Source: Variovorax sp. dw_308
GTDB taxonomy: Bacteria > Pseudomonadota > Gammaproteobacteria > Burkholderiales > Burkholderiaceae_C
DNA: 64,000 bases
Direction: 5' to 3'
NCBI RefSeq assembly: GCF_019207085.1
Contig: NZ_JAATOM010000011.1
Coordinates: forward strand, 62,001-126,000
Below the pieces are notes generated by a model. That model did not search any database. It was not told where the DNA came from and was given only the letters and a program-made list of their open reading frames with translations. Made by a program: the position numbers and the translations under genes. Positions 25,986 to 35,598 of this stretch are shown one piece after another (the stretch's first letter is position 1; each line of letters begins with the position of its first letter).

Positions 25986-27514
25986 TGCGACTTCGAGGAT
26001 GTCGTTTCTTGTTGGCTGATGGCGGTGGCGCCGTCGGGCCGGACCCAGCCGCCGCCCATCGCGCGGTACAGCGCGACCCAGGCGTCGGCGCGCTCCTGCT
26101 GCAACTGCACACGGGCGGTGAGTGCGCTGATCAACAGGCGACGCGAGGTCTCCAGGTCGAGCAGGCTGGCCAGGCCGCTTTGGTAGCGCGCCTGCATGGC
26201 GTCGAGCGAGGCCTGGTAGTTCTGCACCGCCACGTCGGCATCGTCGGCGCGGCGGGTGGTGCTGTCGAGGTTGAGCAGCGCCGTTTCGACTTCACGCACG
26301 GCCTGCCGCACGTTGCCGCGATAGACCGAGGCTGCCTCGTCATAGCGCGCTGTCGCCGCGTCGACGTTGGCTTTCAGAGCGCCGCCATCGAAGATCGGCA
26401 CCGTGAGCTGCAGCGGGCCGATGTTCCAGGTGTCGAGCGTCTCCTTGAAGCCCTGGGTACGGAGCTGCAGCTTGCCGACGGTGCCGGTGAGCGACAGGCT
26501 CGGGTAGCGCGCGCGCTGCGCCTCGCCGACCGAGGCGCTGGCCGCCGCGACGTCGAGTTCGGCCGAATACAGGTCGGGCCGTTGCGCCAGGGCTTCGGCG
26601 GGAACGCTGTCGATCGCATGGGTCTTGGGAAGCGCGCGGTCGGCGGGCGTGGCGGCCATCTTCTGCTCGATCACGTTGGCGTCGAGGCCGGTCAAGGCGA
26701 CCAGTCCGGCGCGCACCACGGCGCACTGCGAGGTCTGCAGCTTGAGCCGGTTGGATGCGTCGGCGGCACTGGCACGCGCCAACGCGGCATCAGCGGGCGC
26801 CGTGAAGCCGGCGCGCATCGAGAGTTCGGTCAGGCGTGCGGTCTCCGCGCGCGATGTCGCGTCGTTCTCTGCCACCGTCACGAGTTGCTCGCAGGCGCGT
26901 TCGTTGAAGTAGAGGTTGGCCGTGTCGGCGGCCACGGACACGCGCGCCTGGTGCCACCGCGCGTCCGCGCCGGCGAGGCGCAGCGTGCTGGCGTCACGCC
27001 CGGCGCGCAGCTTGCCGAACAGGTCGAGTTCCCAGCTGGCCTGCAAGCCGGCCTGGTAAGTGGTGACGATGGGCGTCGCGGTCGAGCCGCCGCTGGTGGT
27101 CGCCGCGCTGCCGAAGCCGCTGGTGCCCGCGAATTGCGAGTTGCCGCGCGAGGCCGACGCCGTACCTGCGAGGTTGGGCAGCAGGGCCGCGCCTGCCGCG
27201 ATGCTGCTCGCGCGCGCTTCGCCGACGCGTGCCGCGGCGCTGGCCAGGGTCGGGCTCGCGTTCTGGGCTGCGTCGATCAATTCGACCAGCAATGGGTCGT
27301 CGAGCTGACGCCACCATTCGGTCATCACGCGCACCGAGCCGCCGTGGGGCAGGGCGGCCGACGCACCGGCCGCCGGCAACGGTGAATGCCATTGCGCGGG
27401 CAGGGGCGCACCGATGTTGGCCGGTGGCCGCGTCAGGCTGCAGGCGCTCAGCGCGAGCGCCGCGATGGGCAGGCAGGCGGTCGAACCGATCCGTCTCAAT
27501 CTGCGAAGGCTCAT
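25982..27514 (-). CDS. RND efflux outer-membrane channel lipoprotein, NodT/OprM family (pump 1)
   Basis: A 510-residue lipoprotein whose signal ends IAALALSACSLTRPP (Cys25). Two repeated outer-membrane-efflux domains are visible: WWRQLDDPLLVELIDAAQ with the long helices after it, and a second unit containing AQRPDLYSAELDVAAASASV and ARYPSLSLTGTVG. It forms the TolC-like exit duct. The ATG at 27514 overlaps the TetR gene stop (ATGA), and its own stop overlaps the MFP start, so the first three genes are translationally coupled. Confidence 0.92.
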   Translation of the reverse strand: MSLRRLRRIGSTACLPIAALALSACSLTRPPANIGAPLPAQWHSPLPAAGASAALPHGGSVRVMTEWWRQLDDPLLVELIDAAQNASPTLASAAARVGEARASSIAAGAALLPNLAGTASASRGNSQFAGTSGFGSAATTSGGSTATPIVTTYQAGLQASWELDLFGKLRAGRDASTLRLAGADARWHQARVSVAADTANLYFNERACEQLVTVAENDATSRAETARLTELSMRAGFTAPADAALARASAADASNRLKLQTSQCAVVRAGLVALTGLDANVIEQKMAATPADRALPKTHAIDSVPAEALAQRPDLYSAELDVAAASASVGEAQRARYPSLSLTGTVGKLQLRTQGFKETLDTWNIGPLQLTVPIFDGGALKANVDAATARYDEAASVYRGNVRQAVREVETALLNLDSTTRRADDADVAVQNYQASLDAMQARYQSGLASLLDLETSRRLLISALTARVQLQQERADAWVALYRAMGGGWVRPDGATAISQQETTSSKSQ

Positions 27515-28245
27515 AGGATCTTGCTGGACTTCTTCTTGGGAGCGATGGGCGCCCGCTGGGGTTGGGATTCGGGCACGCCGGCGCGGCGTTGCGCCTCCGA
27601 GGCAACGAGCGCCAAAGCGTACTGGACAAGGCGCTCGGCCCATGTATCGATATGCGATGGCGTGCGTAGGAGCGGTGGCCGGATTTCGCCGATGACGTCC
27701 TGCATCACGAAGAGCTGGATGGCGAGGCCGGTCACCGAGAAGGCGAGGCGGTGCATGTCGTCGTCGGCCCTGTTCGCGGGCACGCCGAGGTGCTTGCATA
27801 TCAAGGCCACGAGCGCGTCGTGCGGCTCCTTGAGGTCGCGGTCGAGTTCCATCTTCCACTGGCTCGTGGGCTCGATGAGTTCGCGCATGTGCAGGCGCAT
27901 GCACTGCCGCGCGGTTTCACTGTCTTTCAGCGGCGCGACGTAGCCGGTCATGAAGATGCGCAGCGCTTCTTCCAGCGAAAGTCCGGGCGCGGTGAAGTGC
28001 GAAATGAGTTCGCCAGCATCGCCGCCCATGGGCTCGGAAAAGGTCGCCGCATAGAGGCCGGCCTTGTCGCCGAAGTAGTAGCTGATGGCGGCGATGTTCG
28101 CGCCCGCTGCCTGGGCGATCTCGCGCGTGGAGGTCTTGGCGAAACCCTTTTCCGCGAAGAGGGCGAGGGCGGCGTGCAGGATGCGGCCGCGCGCCTCCAC
28201 GCCGTCGGAACGTGTTGGGTGGGGTGGCTGGGAAGCGACAGGCAT
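27511..28245 (-). CDS. TetR-family regulator of efflux pump 1 (CecR/YbiH-like)
   Basis: A 244-residue repressor. The N-terminal helix-turn-helix is TSTREIAQAAGANIAAISYY followed by FGDKAGLYAA. The C-terminal ligand domain resembles the CecR/YbiH branch (MRLHMRELIEPTSQWKMELD). A basic Pro/Lys tail (APIAPKKKSSKIL) ends the protein. As first gene of the operon and coupled to the channel gene, it very likely represses itself and the pump. A symmetric site at 28268-28285, just upstream of its start, is a natural operator. Confidence 0.9.
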   Translation of the reverse strand: MPVASQPPHPTRSDGVEARGRILHAALALFAEKGFAKTSTREIAQAAGANIAAISYYFGDKAGLYAATFSEPMGGDAGELISHFTAPGLSLEEALRIFMTGYVAPLKDSETARQCMRLHMRELIEPTSQWKMELDRDLKEPHDALVALICKHLGVPANRADDDMHRLAFSVTGLAIQLFVMQDVIGEIRPPLLRTPSHIDTWAERLVQYALALVASEAQRRAGVPESQPQRAPIAPKKKSSKIL

Positions 28246-28267
28246 GGGGACCGTATTGGAACAGATA

Positions 28268-28285
28268 AATCAATCGTTTGATTGA
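28268..28285. promoter_or_regulatory. Candidate TetR operator of efflux pump 1
   Basis: AATCAATCGTTTGATTGA contains two overlapping inverted repeats, AATCAA-N4-TTGATT and TCAATC-N4-GATTGA. It is an AT-rich island 23 bp upstream of the tetR start in otherwise GC-rich DNA and lies in the divergent region with the TIR-protein gene. Confidence 0.6.
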
Positions 28286-28385
28286 CTTAACCCGCACTCG
28301 CATGGGGCCTTCCTTGAAAGTCCCGGTCCGCGATGAACGCTCGCCCGGCGCACACGGCAGCCCGCGTCCCTGCGAAGATCGGGCG

Positions 28386-29300
28386 ATGCAAACGGAGATC
28401 CACACGGAGAAAGCCGAGCCCTCTGCCAGGCCGCCGCGGCGCGACCGGATCTTCATCAGCTACCGCCGCGCCGACAGCGCTGGCCATGCCGGACGCCTGA
28501 AGGACGACCTCACGCGCATCCTGGGGGACCGGGTGTTCATGGATGTGGCCGACATTGCGCCCGGCGCGGATTTCGAGCGCGTGCTGCGCGGCGAACTGGC
28601 TTCGTGCGGCGCGGTGCTCGCGGTCATCGGCGCGCAATGGCGTGAAGCCCTGGACGTGCCGCGCGAGGGCCAGGACTATGTGCGCCTGGAGCTGGCACAC
28701 GCGCTCGCGCAGGCCGATGTGTCCGTGGTTCCGGTCCTCATGCAGGGGGCGAGCCTGCCGGCTGCAGGAGAACTGCCGGCCGACCTGCGACCGCTGGTGC
28801 AGCGGCAGGCCACGGTGATCCGGGACGACCGCTGGAAAGACGACGTCGCGAACCTGGCCCGCGAATTGAGAAATGCGCTCAAGCTCGCCCGGGTTCCAAT
28901 GGAATGGGTCGCAGCAGGCGGGCTCGTGGTGGCCGCCCTGGCTGCGTCAGCGGCCTGGCTGGCGTTGAAGTCGCCACCGGCGCCCGCCGCGTTCGATCGC
29001 GATCGAGCCCATGAAATCACCTTGGCCGCGACCCCGAAGGCCGTCGCTGCGTGCAAGCCCGCCAAGGACCTGGCGGGCGAGTGCCCCCTGGTCTTCAGCT
29101 TCGCGCCAGACGGCAGCGTGCGCAATGTGTACTTCGCGTCGGGCTATTGCGAAATGAAGGCGCCGCCATTCGGCGACTGCATGGTCGAGAAGCTCTCGGC
29201 CGTCCGGATCCCGCCCTTCGACAACGTCGACGAAGCCGAAGTGGGGCTGAACCTGGTCATCGACAAGGACGGCTCGGCGAAGGCCGCCGTCGACGAGTGA
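28386..29300 (+). CDS. Membrane-anchored TIR-domain protein with AgmX/TonB-like periplasmic C terminus
   Basis: 304 residues from the ATG at 28386. Residues 20-165 are a TIR domain: RIFISYRRADSAGHAGRLKD, then GDRVFMDVADIAPGADF, then YVRLELAHAL with Glu102 at the position used by NAD-cleaving TIRs, and VVPVLM. One membrane helix follows (about 176-195). The C-terminal 110 residues look periplasmic, contain Cys223, Cys233, Cys255 and Cys265, and have the pattern FAPDGSVRNVYFASGYC with a later IPPF, as in AgmX/TonB-type C-terminal domains. Function is unknown; NADase activity, signalling or envelope defence are possible. It is divergent from the TetR-RND operon. Confidence 0.75.
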   Translation: MQTEIHTEKAEPSARPPRRDRIFISYRRADSAGHAGRLKDDLTRILGDRVFMDVADIAPGADFERVLRGELASCGAVLAVIGAQWREALDVPREGQDYVRLELAHALAQADVSVVPVLMQGASLPAAGELPADLRPLVQRQATVIRDDRWKDDVANLARELRNALKLARVPMEWVAAGGLVVAALAASAAWLALKSPPAPAAFDRDRAHEITLAATPKAVAACKPAKDLAGECPLVFSFAPDGSVRNVYFASGYCEMKAPPFGDCMVEKLSAVRIPPFDNVDEAEVGLNLVIDKDGSAKAAVDE

Positions 29301-29321
29301 TGCAATGAAATGTCGTCCGCT

Positions 29322-29528
29322 TCAGCAGCAGCGGCCCCTGCCCGTACCGTACCTCGCCTGCTGCCGCTCCCGGAAGAAGGCCTCGTAGTTCATCGGCTCG
29401 CGGTCGGGGTGCGTGGTCTTCATGTGGGCCACGTAGGTGTCGTAGTCCGGCACGCCGACCATCAGGCGCAGCGTCTGCGTCAGCGTGCGGGCCAGGTAGC
29501 GGCCGGCTTCGGGGAGCGAGGTGTTCAT
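29322..29528 (-). CDS. YbdD/YjiX family small protein (DUF466)
   Basis: A 68-residue protein with the family core RLMVGVPDYDTYVAHMKTTH and PMNYEAFFRERQQARYG, ending in two Cys. Members are encoded next to CstA/BtsT carbon-starvation transporters in many proteobacteria, as here, 7 bp downstream of cstA. Role unknown; probably an accessory of the transporter. Confidence 0.9.
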   Translation of the reverse strand: MNTSLPEAGRYLARTLTQTLRLMVGVPDYDTYVAHMKTTHPDREPMNYEAFFRERQQARYGTGRGRCC

Positions 29529-29535
29529 CGCTGCC

Positions 29536-31596
29536 TCATCCGGCCGACGGCGCCGGCTCGAACGGCGTCTCGCGCGTGGTTGGCCGGTTCGCGGCGCGGG
29601 CCGCGAGCGAGGTCTTCACGCTGTAGAACAGCACGCTCAGCACTACGAAGATGAACACGGCGCACAGCGCCGCGTCGAGCCGGTCGTTGAAGATGATGCG
29701 CGACATGGCCTCGGGCGTCTTGGCCGGCGCCATCAGCGTGCCTTGCGCCAACGCTTCGGCGTACTTGCCGGCATGCGACAGGAACCCGACCTTCGGGTCC
29801 GCCGAGAAGATCTTCTGCCAGCCGGCCGTCAGCGTGCAGATCAGCAGCCAGGCCGCGGGCGCCATCGCCACCCATGCATAGCGCTCGCGCTTCATGCGGA
29901 ACAGCACCACCGTGCCGAGCATCAGCGCCACGGCCGCGAGCATCTGGTTCGAGATGCCGAACAGCGGCCACAAGGTGTTGATGCCGCCCAGCGGATCGAC
30001 CACGCCCTGGTAGAGGAAGTAGCCCCATGCAGCGACCGTCAAGGCGGTGGCGACCAGGTTGGCCGGCAGCGAGTCGGTCTTGGCCAGTGCCGGCACGAAG
30101 CTGCCGAGCAGGTCCTGAAGCATGAAGCGCCCGGCGCGGGTTCCGGCGTCGACGGCGGTCAGGATGAACAGTGCTTCGAACAGGATCGCGAAGTGATACC
30201 AGAAGGCCATCATCCCCTGGCCGCCAATCGCTTGCTGGAGGATGTGCGCCATGCCCACCGCCAGGGTCGGCGCACCGCCGGCGCGGCCCAGGATCGTGGT
30301 TTCGCCGACGTCCTTGGCCGTTTGCAGCAGCATGTCCGGCGTCACCGCGAAGCCCCAGCCCGAGATCACCTGCGCGACCGCATCCGGCGTGGAGCCGACC
30401 AGCGCCGCCGGGCTGTTCATCGCGAAGTAGATGCCCGGTTCGATGACCGAAGCCGCCACCAGCGCCATCACCGCGACGAACGATTCCGCCAGCATGCCGC
30501 CGTAGCCGATCAGCCGCATGTGGCTTTCGTTGTCGATCATCTTCGGCGTGGTGCCCGAGGAGATCAGCGCATGGAAGCCCGACACGGCGCCGCAGGCGAT
30601 GGTGATGAACAGGAAGGGGAACAGGTTGCCCGACCACACCGGCCCGTTGCCTTGGGCGAACTGCGTGAAGGCAGGCATCTGCAAGGTCGGCGCGACGAAC
30701 ACGATGCCGATCGCGAGCGCGACGATGGTGCCGATCTTCAGGAAGGTCGAGAGGTAGTCGCGCGGCGCGAGCAGCAGCCACACCGGCAGCGTGGCGGCGA
30801 CGAAGCCATAGCCGATCAGCATCCAGGTCAGTTGCTTGCCGTCGAAGGTGAAGAGCGGCGCCCAGTATTCGCTGTGGCTCACCGCCTGGCCGCCGAAGAT
30901 GGCCAGCATGAGCAGCACGAAGCCGACCACCGAGATCTCGCCGATCTTGCCGGGCCGGATGTAGCGCAGGTAGATGCCCATGAAGATCGCCACCGGGATG
31001 GTCGCACCCACGGTGAAGGTGCCCCAGGGCGATTCGGCCAGCGCCTTCACCACGATCAGCGCCAGCACCGCCAGGATGATGATCATGATCATGAAGGTGC
31101 CGAACAGGGCGATCATGCCGGGGATGGTGCCCATCTCGGTCTTGACCAGTTCGCCGAGCGAACGGCCGTCGCGCCGCGTCGAGATGAAGAGGATGATGAA
31201 GTCCTGCACCGCACCGGCGAACACCACGCCGGCCAGGATCCACAGCAGCCCCGGCAGGTAGCCCATCTGCGCGGCGAGCACCGGGCCGACCAGCGGGCCG
31301 GCGCCGGCGATGGCCGCGAAGTGGTGGCCGAACAGCACCTTCTGGTCCGTCGGCACGTAGTCCAGACCGTCGTTGTGGCGATGCGCTGGCGTCTTGCGAC
31401 TCGGGTCCACGCCCAGCACCGTGTTGGCGATGAACAGGCTGTAGTAGCGGTAGGCGATGAGGTAGACGCAGACTGCCGCGACCACGATCCACAACGCGTT
31501 GATGGACTCGCCTCGCGAGAGTGCGACCGTGCCGAGCGCAAAGGCGCCGAGCACAGCCACGACCAGCCAAACAAGGTGTTTTCCGATGTTCTGCAT
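29536..31596 (-). CDS. cstA: CstA carbon-starvation protein, pyruvate/peptide transporter
   Basis: A 686-residue membrane protein with about 16-18 helices. The family signatures are clear: FGHHFAAIAGAGPLVGPVLA near residues 90-109, FISTRRDGRSLGEL, and the middle segment SGTTPKMIDNESHMRLIGYG. CstA/BtsT proteins import pyruvate or, as first proposed, peptides during carbon limitation. Length is typical. Together with the downstream YbdD-like gene it forms a two-gene operon. It is divergent from a sigma-54 activator gene across 143 bp, which may control it, though no clear -24/-12 promoter was found by eye. Confidence 0.93.
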   Translation of the reverse strand: MQNIGKHLVWLVVAVLGAFALGTVALSRGESINALWIVVAAVCVYLIAYRYYSLFIANTVLGVDPSRKTPAHRHNDGLDYVPTDQKVLFGHHFAAIAGAGPLVGPVLAAQMGYLPGLLWILAGVVFAGAVQDFIILFISTRRDGRSLGELVKTEMGTIPGMIALFGTFMIMIIILAVLALIVVKALAESPWGTFTVGATIPVAIFMGIYLRYIRPGKIGEISVVGFVLLMLAIFGGQAVSHSEYWAPLFTFDGKQLTWMLIGYGFVAATLPVWLLLAPRDYLSTFLKIGTIVALAIGIVFVAPTLQMPAFTQFAQGNGPVWSGNLFPFLFITIACGAVSGFHALISSGTTPKMIDNESHMRLIGYGGMLAESFVAVMALVAASVIEPGIYFAMNSPAALVGSTPDAVAQVISGWGFAVTPDMLLQTAKDVGETTILGRAGGAPTLAVGMAHILQQAIGGQGMMAFWYHFAILFEALFILTAVDAGTRAGRFMLQDLLGSFVPALAKTDSLPANLVATALTVAAWGYFLYQGVVDPLGGINTLWPLFGISNQMLAAVALMLGTVVLFRMKRERYAWVAMAPAAWLLICTLTAGWQKIFSADPKVGFLSHAGKYAEALAQGTLMAPAKTPEAMSRIIFNDRLDAALCAVFIFVVLSVLFYSVKTSLAARAANRPTTRETPFEPAPSAG

Positions 31597-31739
31597 GTTT
31601 GTCTCCCCATGGATGGATTCGCATGGTTGATGAATTCCGCCGGGCCGTCAATCGTTCGTGTGGCGCCCCCGGTGACCGTTTGTGAGCGGGAGAGGCGTTC
31701 GCCGACATCGCCATGGCGCCGGCGGCTACGATCCGCGCC

Positions 31740-33272
<1,533 letters not shown>

Positions 33273-33331
33273 GGAAGCGCGGCGCGGCGGCTGTCGGGGC
33301 GCTGGAAAACCCTGTATGTCTTCCATGCAAA

Positions 33332-33348
33332 TGTCTGAGTAGCAGACA
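33332..33348. promoter_or_regulatory. Inverted repeat TGTCTG-N5-CAGACA in the livK upstream region
   Basis: TGTCTGAGTAGCAGACA is a perfect 6-bp inverted repeat, with a third TGTCTG half-site at 33355-33360. It lies about 125 bp upstream of livK and after the activator gene stop. Candidate binding site; the protein is unknown. Confidence 0.45.
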
Positions 33349-33382
33349 CTTGTTTGTCTGAAAACCCATAGCGGCTGGCGCG

Positions 33383-33405
33383 TTACAAGGAGGAACCCCT
33401 TGTAA
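33383..33405. promoter_or_regulatory. Inverted repeat TTACAAGG-N7-CCTTGTAA upstream of livK
   Basis: Perfect 8-bp arms separated by AGGAACC, 65 bp before the livK start. It could be an operator or a short RNA hairpin in the leader. No T-run follows, so it is not a typical terminator of the preceding activator gene. Confidence 0.5.
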
Positions 33406-33470
33406 TCAAACGTCTCCGGCCTGGCATGAACTGTGCAATATTCAGCCATTCCAACCAGGAGACCTGATCC

Positions 33471-34667
33471 ATGAACCGTCGCAGCCTCGTCGCGATCGCA
33501 GCCCTCGGCGCCATCGCAGCCGCCGCTTCCGCACCGGCCCTTGCCCAGTCCGGCAAGGACATTCGCATCGCCCACATCTACAGCAACACCGGCCCGCTGG
33601 AAGCCTACGGCAAGCAGACCGCGATCGGGTTCAACCTGGGCCTCGAATACGCGACCGAGGGCACCATGATGGTCAACGGTCGCAAGATCGTCGTGATGGA
33701 AAAAGACGACCAGGGCAAGCCGGACGTCGCCAAGTCGCTGCTCTCCGCCGCCTACAGCGACGACAAGGCCGACCTGGCCGTGGGCACCTCCTCGTCGGGC
33801 GCTGCGCTGGCGATGCTGTCCGTGGCCGAGGAATACAAGAAGCTGCTGGTCGTCGAGCCCGCGGTTGCCGACTCGATCACCGGCGACAAGTGGAACAAGT
33901 ACATCTTCCGCACCGCGCGCAACAGCTCGCAGGACGCGATCAGCAACGCGGTCGCGCAGGACAAGGACGGCACCTCGATCGTGCTGCTGGCCCAGGACAA
34001 CGCCTTCGGCCGCGACGGCATGACCGCGTTCAAGGAGTCGATCAAGAAGGCCAAGGTGGTGGGCGAGGAGTACCTGCCGCCCGCTACCACGGATTTCACC
34101 GCCGCGGCGCAGCGCATCCTCGACAAGTTCAAGGGCACGGCCGGTCGCAAGGTCGTCTACATCGTGTGGGCCGGCGCGGCCAACCCGTTCAAGGTGTCGG
34201 ACCTGGGCCTGAAGAGCAACGGCATCGAGATCGCGGGCGGCGGCAACATCCTGCCGGCACTGGTCAACTACAAGCCCTTCCCGGGCATGGAAGGCTCGAT
34301 CTACTACTACTTCGGCATCCCGAAGAACCCGGTCAACGAGTGGCTCGTGTCGAACCACTACAAGAAGTACAAGGCACCGCCGGACTTCTTCACCGCCGGC
34401 GGCTTCGCGGCGGCGACGGCCATCGTCACGGCGCTCAAGAAGACGGGCGGCGACACCAACACCAACAAGCTCATCTCGACCATGGAAGGCATGAGCTTCG
34501 ACACGCCCAAGGGCAAGATGACCTTCCGCAAGGAAGACCACCAGGCGATGCAGTCGATGTACCACTTCAAGATCAAGGTGGACCCGGCGTTCGCGTGGGG
34601 CGTGCCGGAGCTGGTGCATGAGATCAAGCCGGAAGAGATGAACATTCCGATCAAGAACAAGCGTTGA
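33471..34667 (+). CDS. livK: LivK-type periplasmic substrate-binding protein
   Basis: A 398-residue type I periplasmic binding protein. The signal peptide MNRRSLVAIAALGAIAAAAS is cleaved near PALA-Q. The mature N terminus RIAHIYSNTGPLEAYGKQTA and YVGTSSSG-like VGTSSSGAALAML loop are those of the branched-chain amino acid/amide-binding group. It hands substrate to LivH/LivM. Members bind leucine, urea, amides, aromatic acids and others, so the ligand is open. First gene of the liv cluster; the linked alpha/beta hydrolase suggests a hydrolysable or derived substrate. Confidence 0.9.
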   Translation: MNRRSLVAIAALGAIAAAASAPALAQSGKDIRIAHIYSNTGPLEAYGKQTAIGFNLGLEYATEGTMMVNGRKIVVMEKDDQGKPDVAKSLLSAAYSDDKADLAVGTSSSGAALAMLSVAEEYKKLLVVEPAVADSITGDKWNKYIFRTARNSSQDAISNAVAQDKDGTSIVLLAQDNAFGRDGMTAFKESIKKAKVVGEEYLPPATTDFTAAAQRILDKFKGTAGRKVVYIVWAGAANPFKVSDLGLKSNGIEIAGGGNILPALVNYKPFPGMEGSIYYYFGIPKNPVNEWLVSNHYKKYKAPPDFFTAGGFAAATAIVTALKKTGGDTNTNKLISTMEGMSFDTPKGKMTFRKEDHQAMQSMYHFKIKVDPAFAWGVPELVHEIKPEEMNIPIKNKR

Positions 34668-34690
34668 TCGACAGGCAAGGCAGCCCAATG

Positions 34691-34816
34691 CGGACTTGAC
34701 CGTACGCGAAGGGCGCGAAGGTACGCAAAGGACGCGAAAGAAATCCAAAGGGAAATCCTCGGATGTCCTTTTGCGTCCTTCGCGGAACCTTCGCGTCCTC
34801 TGCGTCCGGATGTCCG
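34691..34816. repeat. 126-bp imperfect inverted-repeat element, copy 2
   Basis: It starts CGGACTTGACCGTACGCGAA like copy 1 (24674-24800) and ends GCGTCCGGATGTCCG, the imperfect inverse of the start. Arms are again made of GCGAAGGAC/GCGTCCTTC-type units around a central AAATCCAAAGGGAAATCC stretch. It lies between livK and livG, and the probable livG start codon (34810) falls in its last bases. Confidence 0.85.
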
Positions 34817-35598
34817 ATCCCGAATTTCAGATGCTCGAAACCAAAGACCTGACCATCCGCTTCGGCGGCCACGTGGCCGTGAATGCGGTGTCTTGCGCCT
34901 TCGCGCCCGGGACACTGACGGCCATCGTCGGGCCGAACGGCGCCGGCAAGACGACCTACTTCAACCTGATCTCGGGCCAGCTCAAGGCGAGCGCGGGCAC
35001 GGTGTCGCTCGATGGCAAGTCGCTGTCGGGCATGTCGCCCTCGGCGCGCACGCATGCGGGGCTGGGGCGGGCGTTCCAGCTCACCAACCTGTTCCCCAAT
35101 CTCACGGTGCTGGAGAATGTGCGGCTCGCCGTGCAGGCCACGCGCGCCGGGGCGCATCGCCACGGGCTCAATCTCTGGAGCATCTGGAGCGACCACAAGG
35201 CACTGACCGCGCGGGCCGATGAATTGCTCGCGCAGATCAACCTCAAGGCCAGGGAACACGCAACCGTCGCCAGCCTTCCGCATGGCGACCAGCGCAAGCT
35301 CGAAGTGGCCTTGCTGATGGCGCTGGAGCCCAGGGTCTTCATGTTCGACGAACCCACGGCCGGCATGAACGCGGCCGAGGCGCCGGTCATCCTCGACCTG
35401 ATCCGGCAATTGAAGAAGGACAAGACCAAGACCATCCTGCTGGTCGAGCACAAGATGGACGTGGTGCGCGAGCTGGCCGACCGCATCATCGTGCTGCACA
35501 ACGGCACGCTGGTGGCCGATGGCGAGCCGGCCGAAGTGATTGCCTCCCCGGTGGTACAGGAAGCCTACCTGGGCATCGCGCCGAAGGAGGCCGCATGA
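34810..35598 (+). CDS. livG: LivG-type ABC transporter ATPase
   Basis: 262 residues from the ATG at 34810; an ATG at 34831 (MLETKDLTIRF) is an equally possible start. Walker A is GPNGAGKTT. The long LivG-type insert around LGRAFQLTNLFPNLTVLENV is present, the signature is weakly conserved as LPHGDQRKLEVALLM, and Walker B is VFMFDEPTAGMN. It powers uptake with LivF. Neither start has a recognisable Shine-Dalgarno, because the sequence upstream is the inverted-repeat element. The stop overlaps livF (ATGA). Confidence 0.9.
   Translation: MSDPEFQMLETKDLTIRFGGHVAVNAVSCAFAPGTLTAIVGPNGAGKTTYFNLISGQLKASAGTVSLDGKSLSGMSPSARTHAGLGRAFQLTNLFPNLTVLENVRLAVQATRAGAHRHGLNLWSIWSDHKALTARADELLAQINLKAREHATVASLPHGDQRKLEVALLMALEPRVFMFDEPTAGMNAAEAPVILDLIRQLKKDKTKTILLVEHKMDVVRELADRIIVLHNGTLVADGEPAEVIASPVVQEAYLGIAPKEAA

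Noticed and set aside
28386..29300. Part of a known TIR-based anti-phage system such as Thoeris
   Set aside because: No ThsA-like partner, nuclease or other defence gene is adjacent; only a single TIR membrane protein is seen.
31597..31739. Sigma-54 -24/-12 promoter of cstA
   Set aside because: No TGGCAC-N5-TTGC-type match could be found on either strand by eye.
34696..34809. In-frame 38-residue basic N-terminal extension of LivG starting from a TTG
   Set aside because: It is the translation of the inverted-repeat element, has no resemblance to LivG proteins and no ribosome-binding site.
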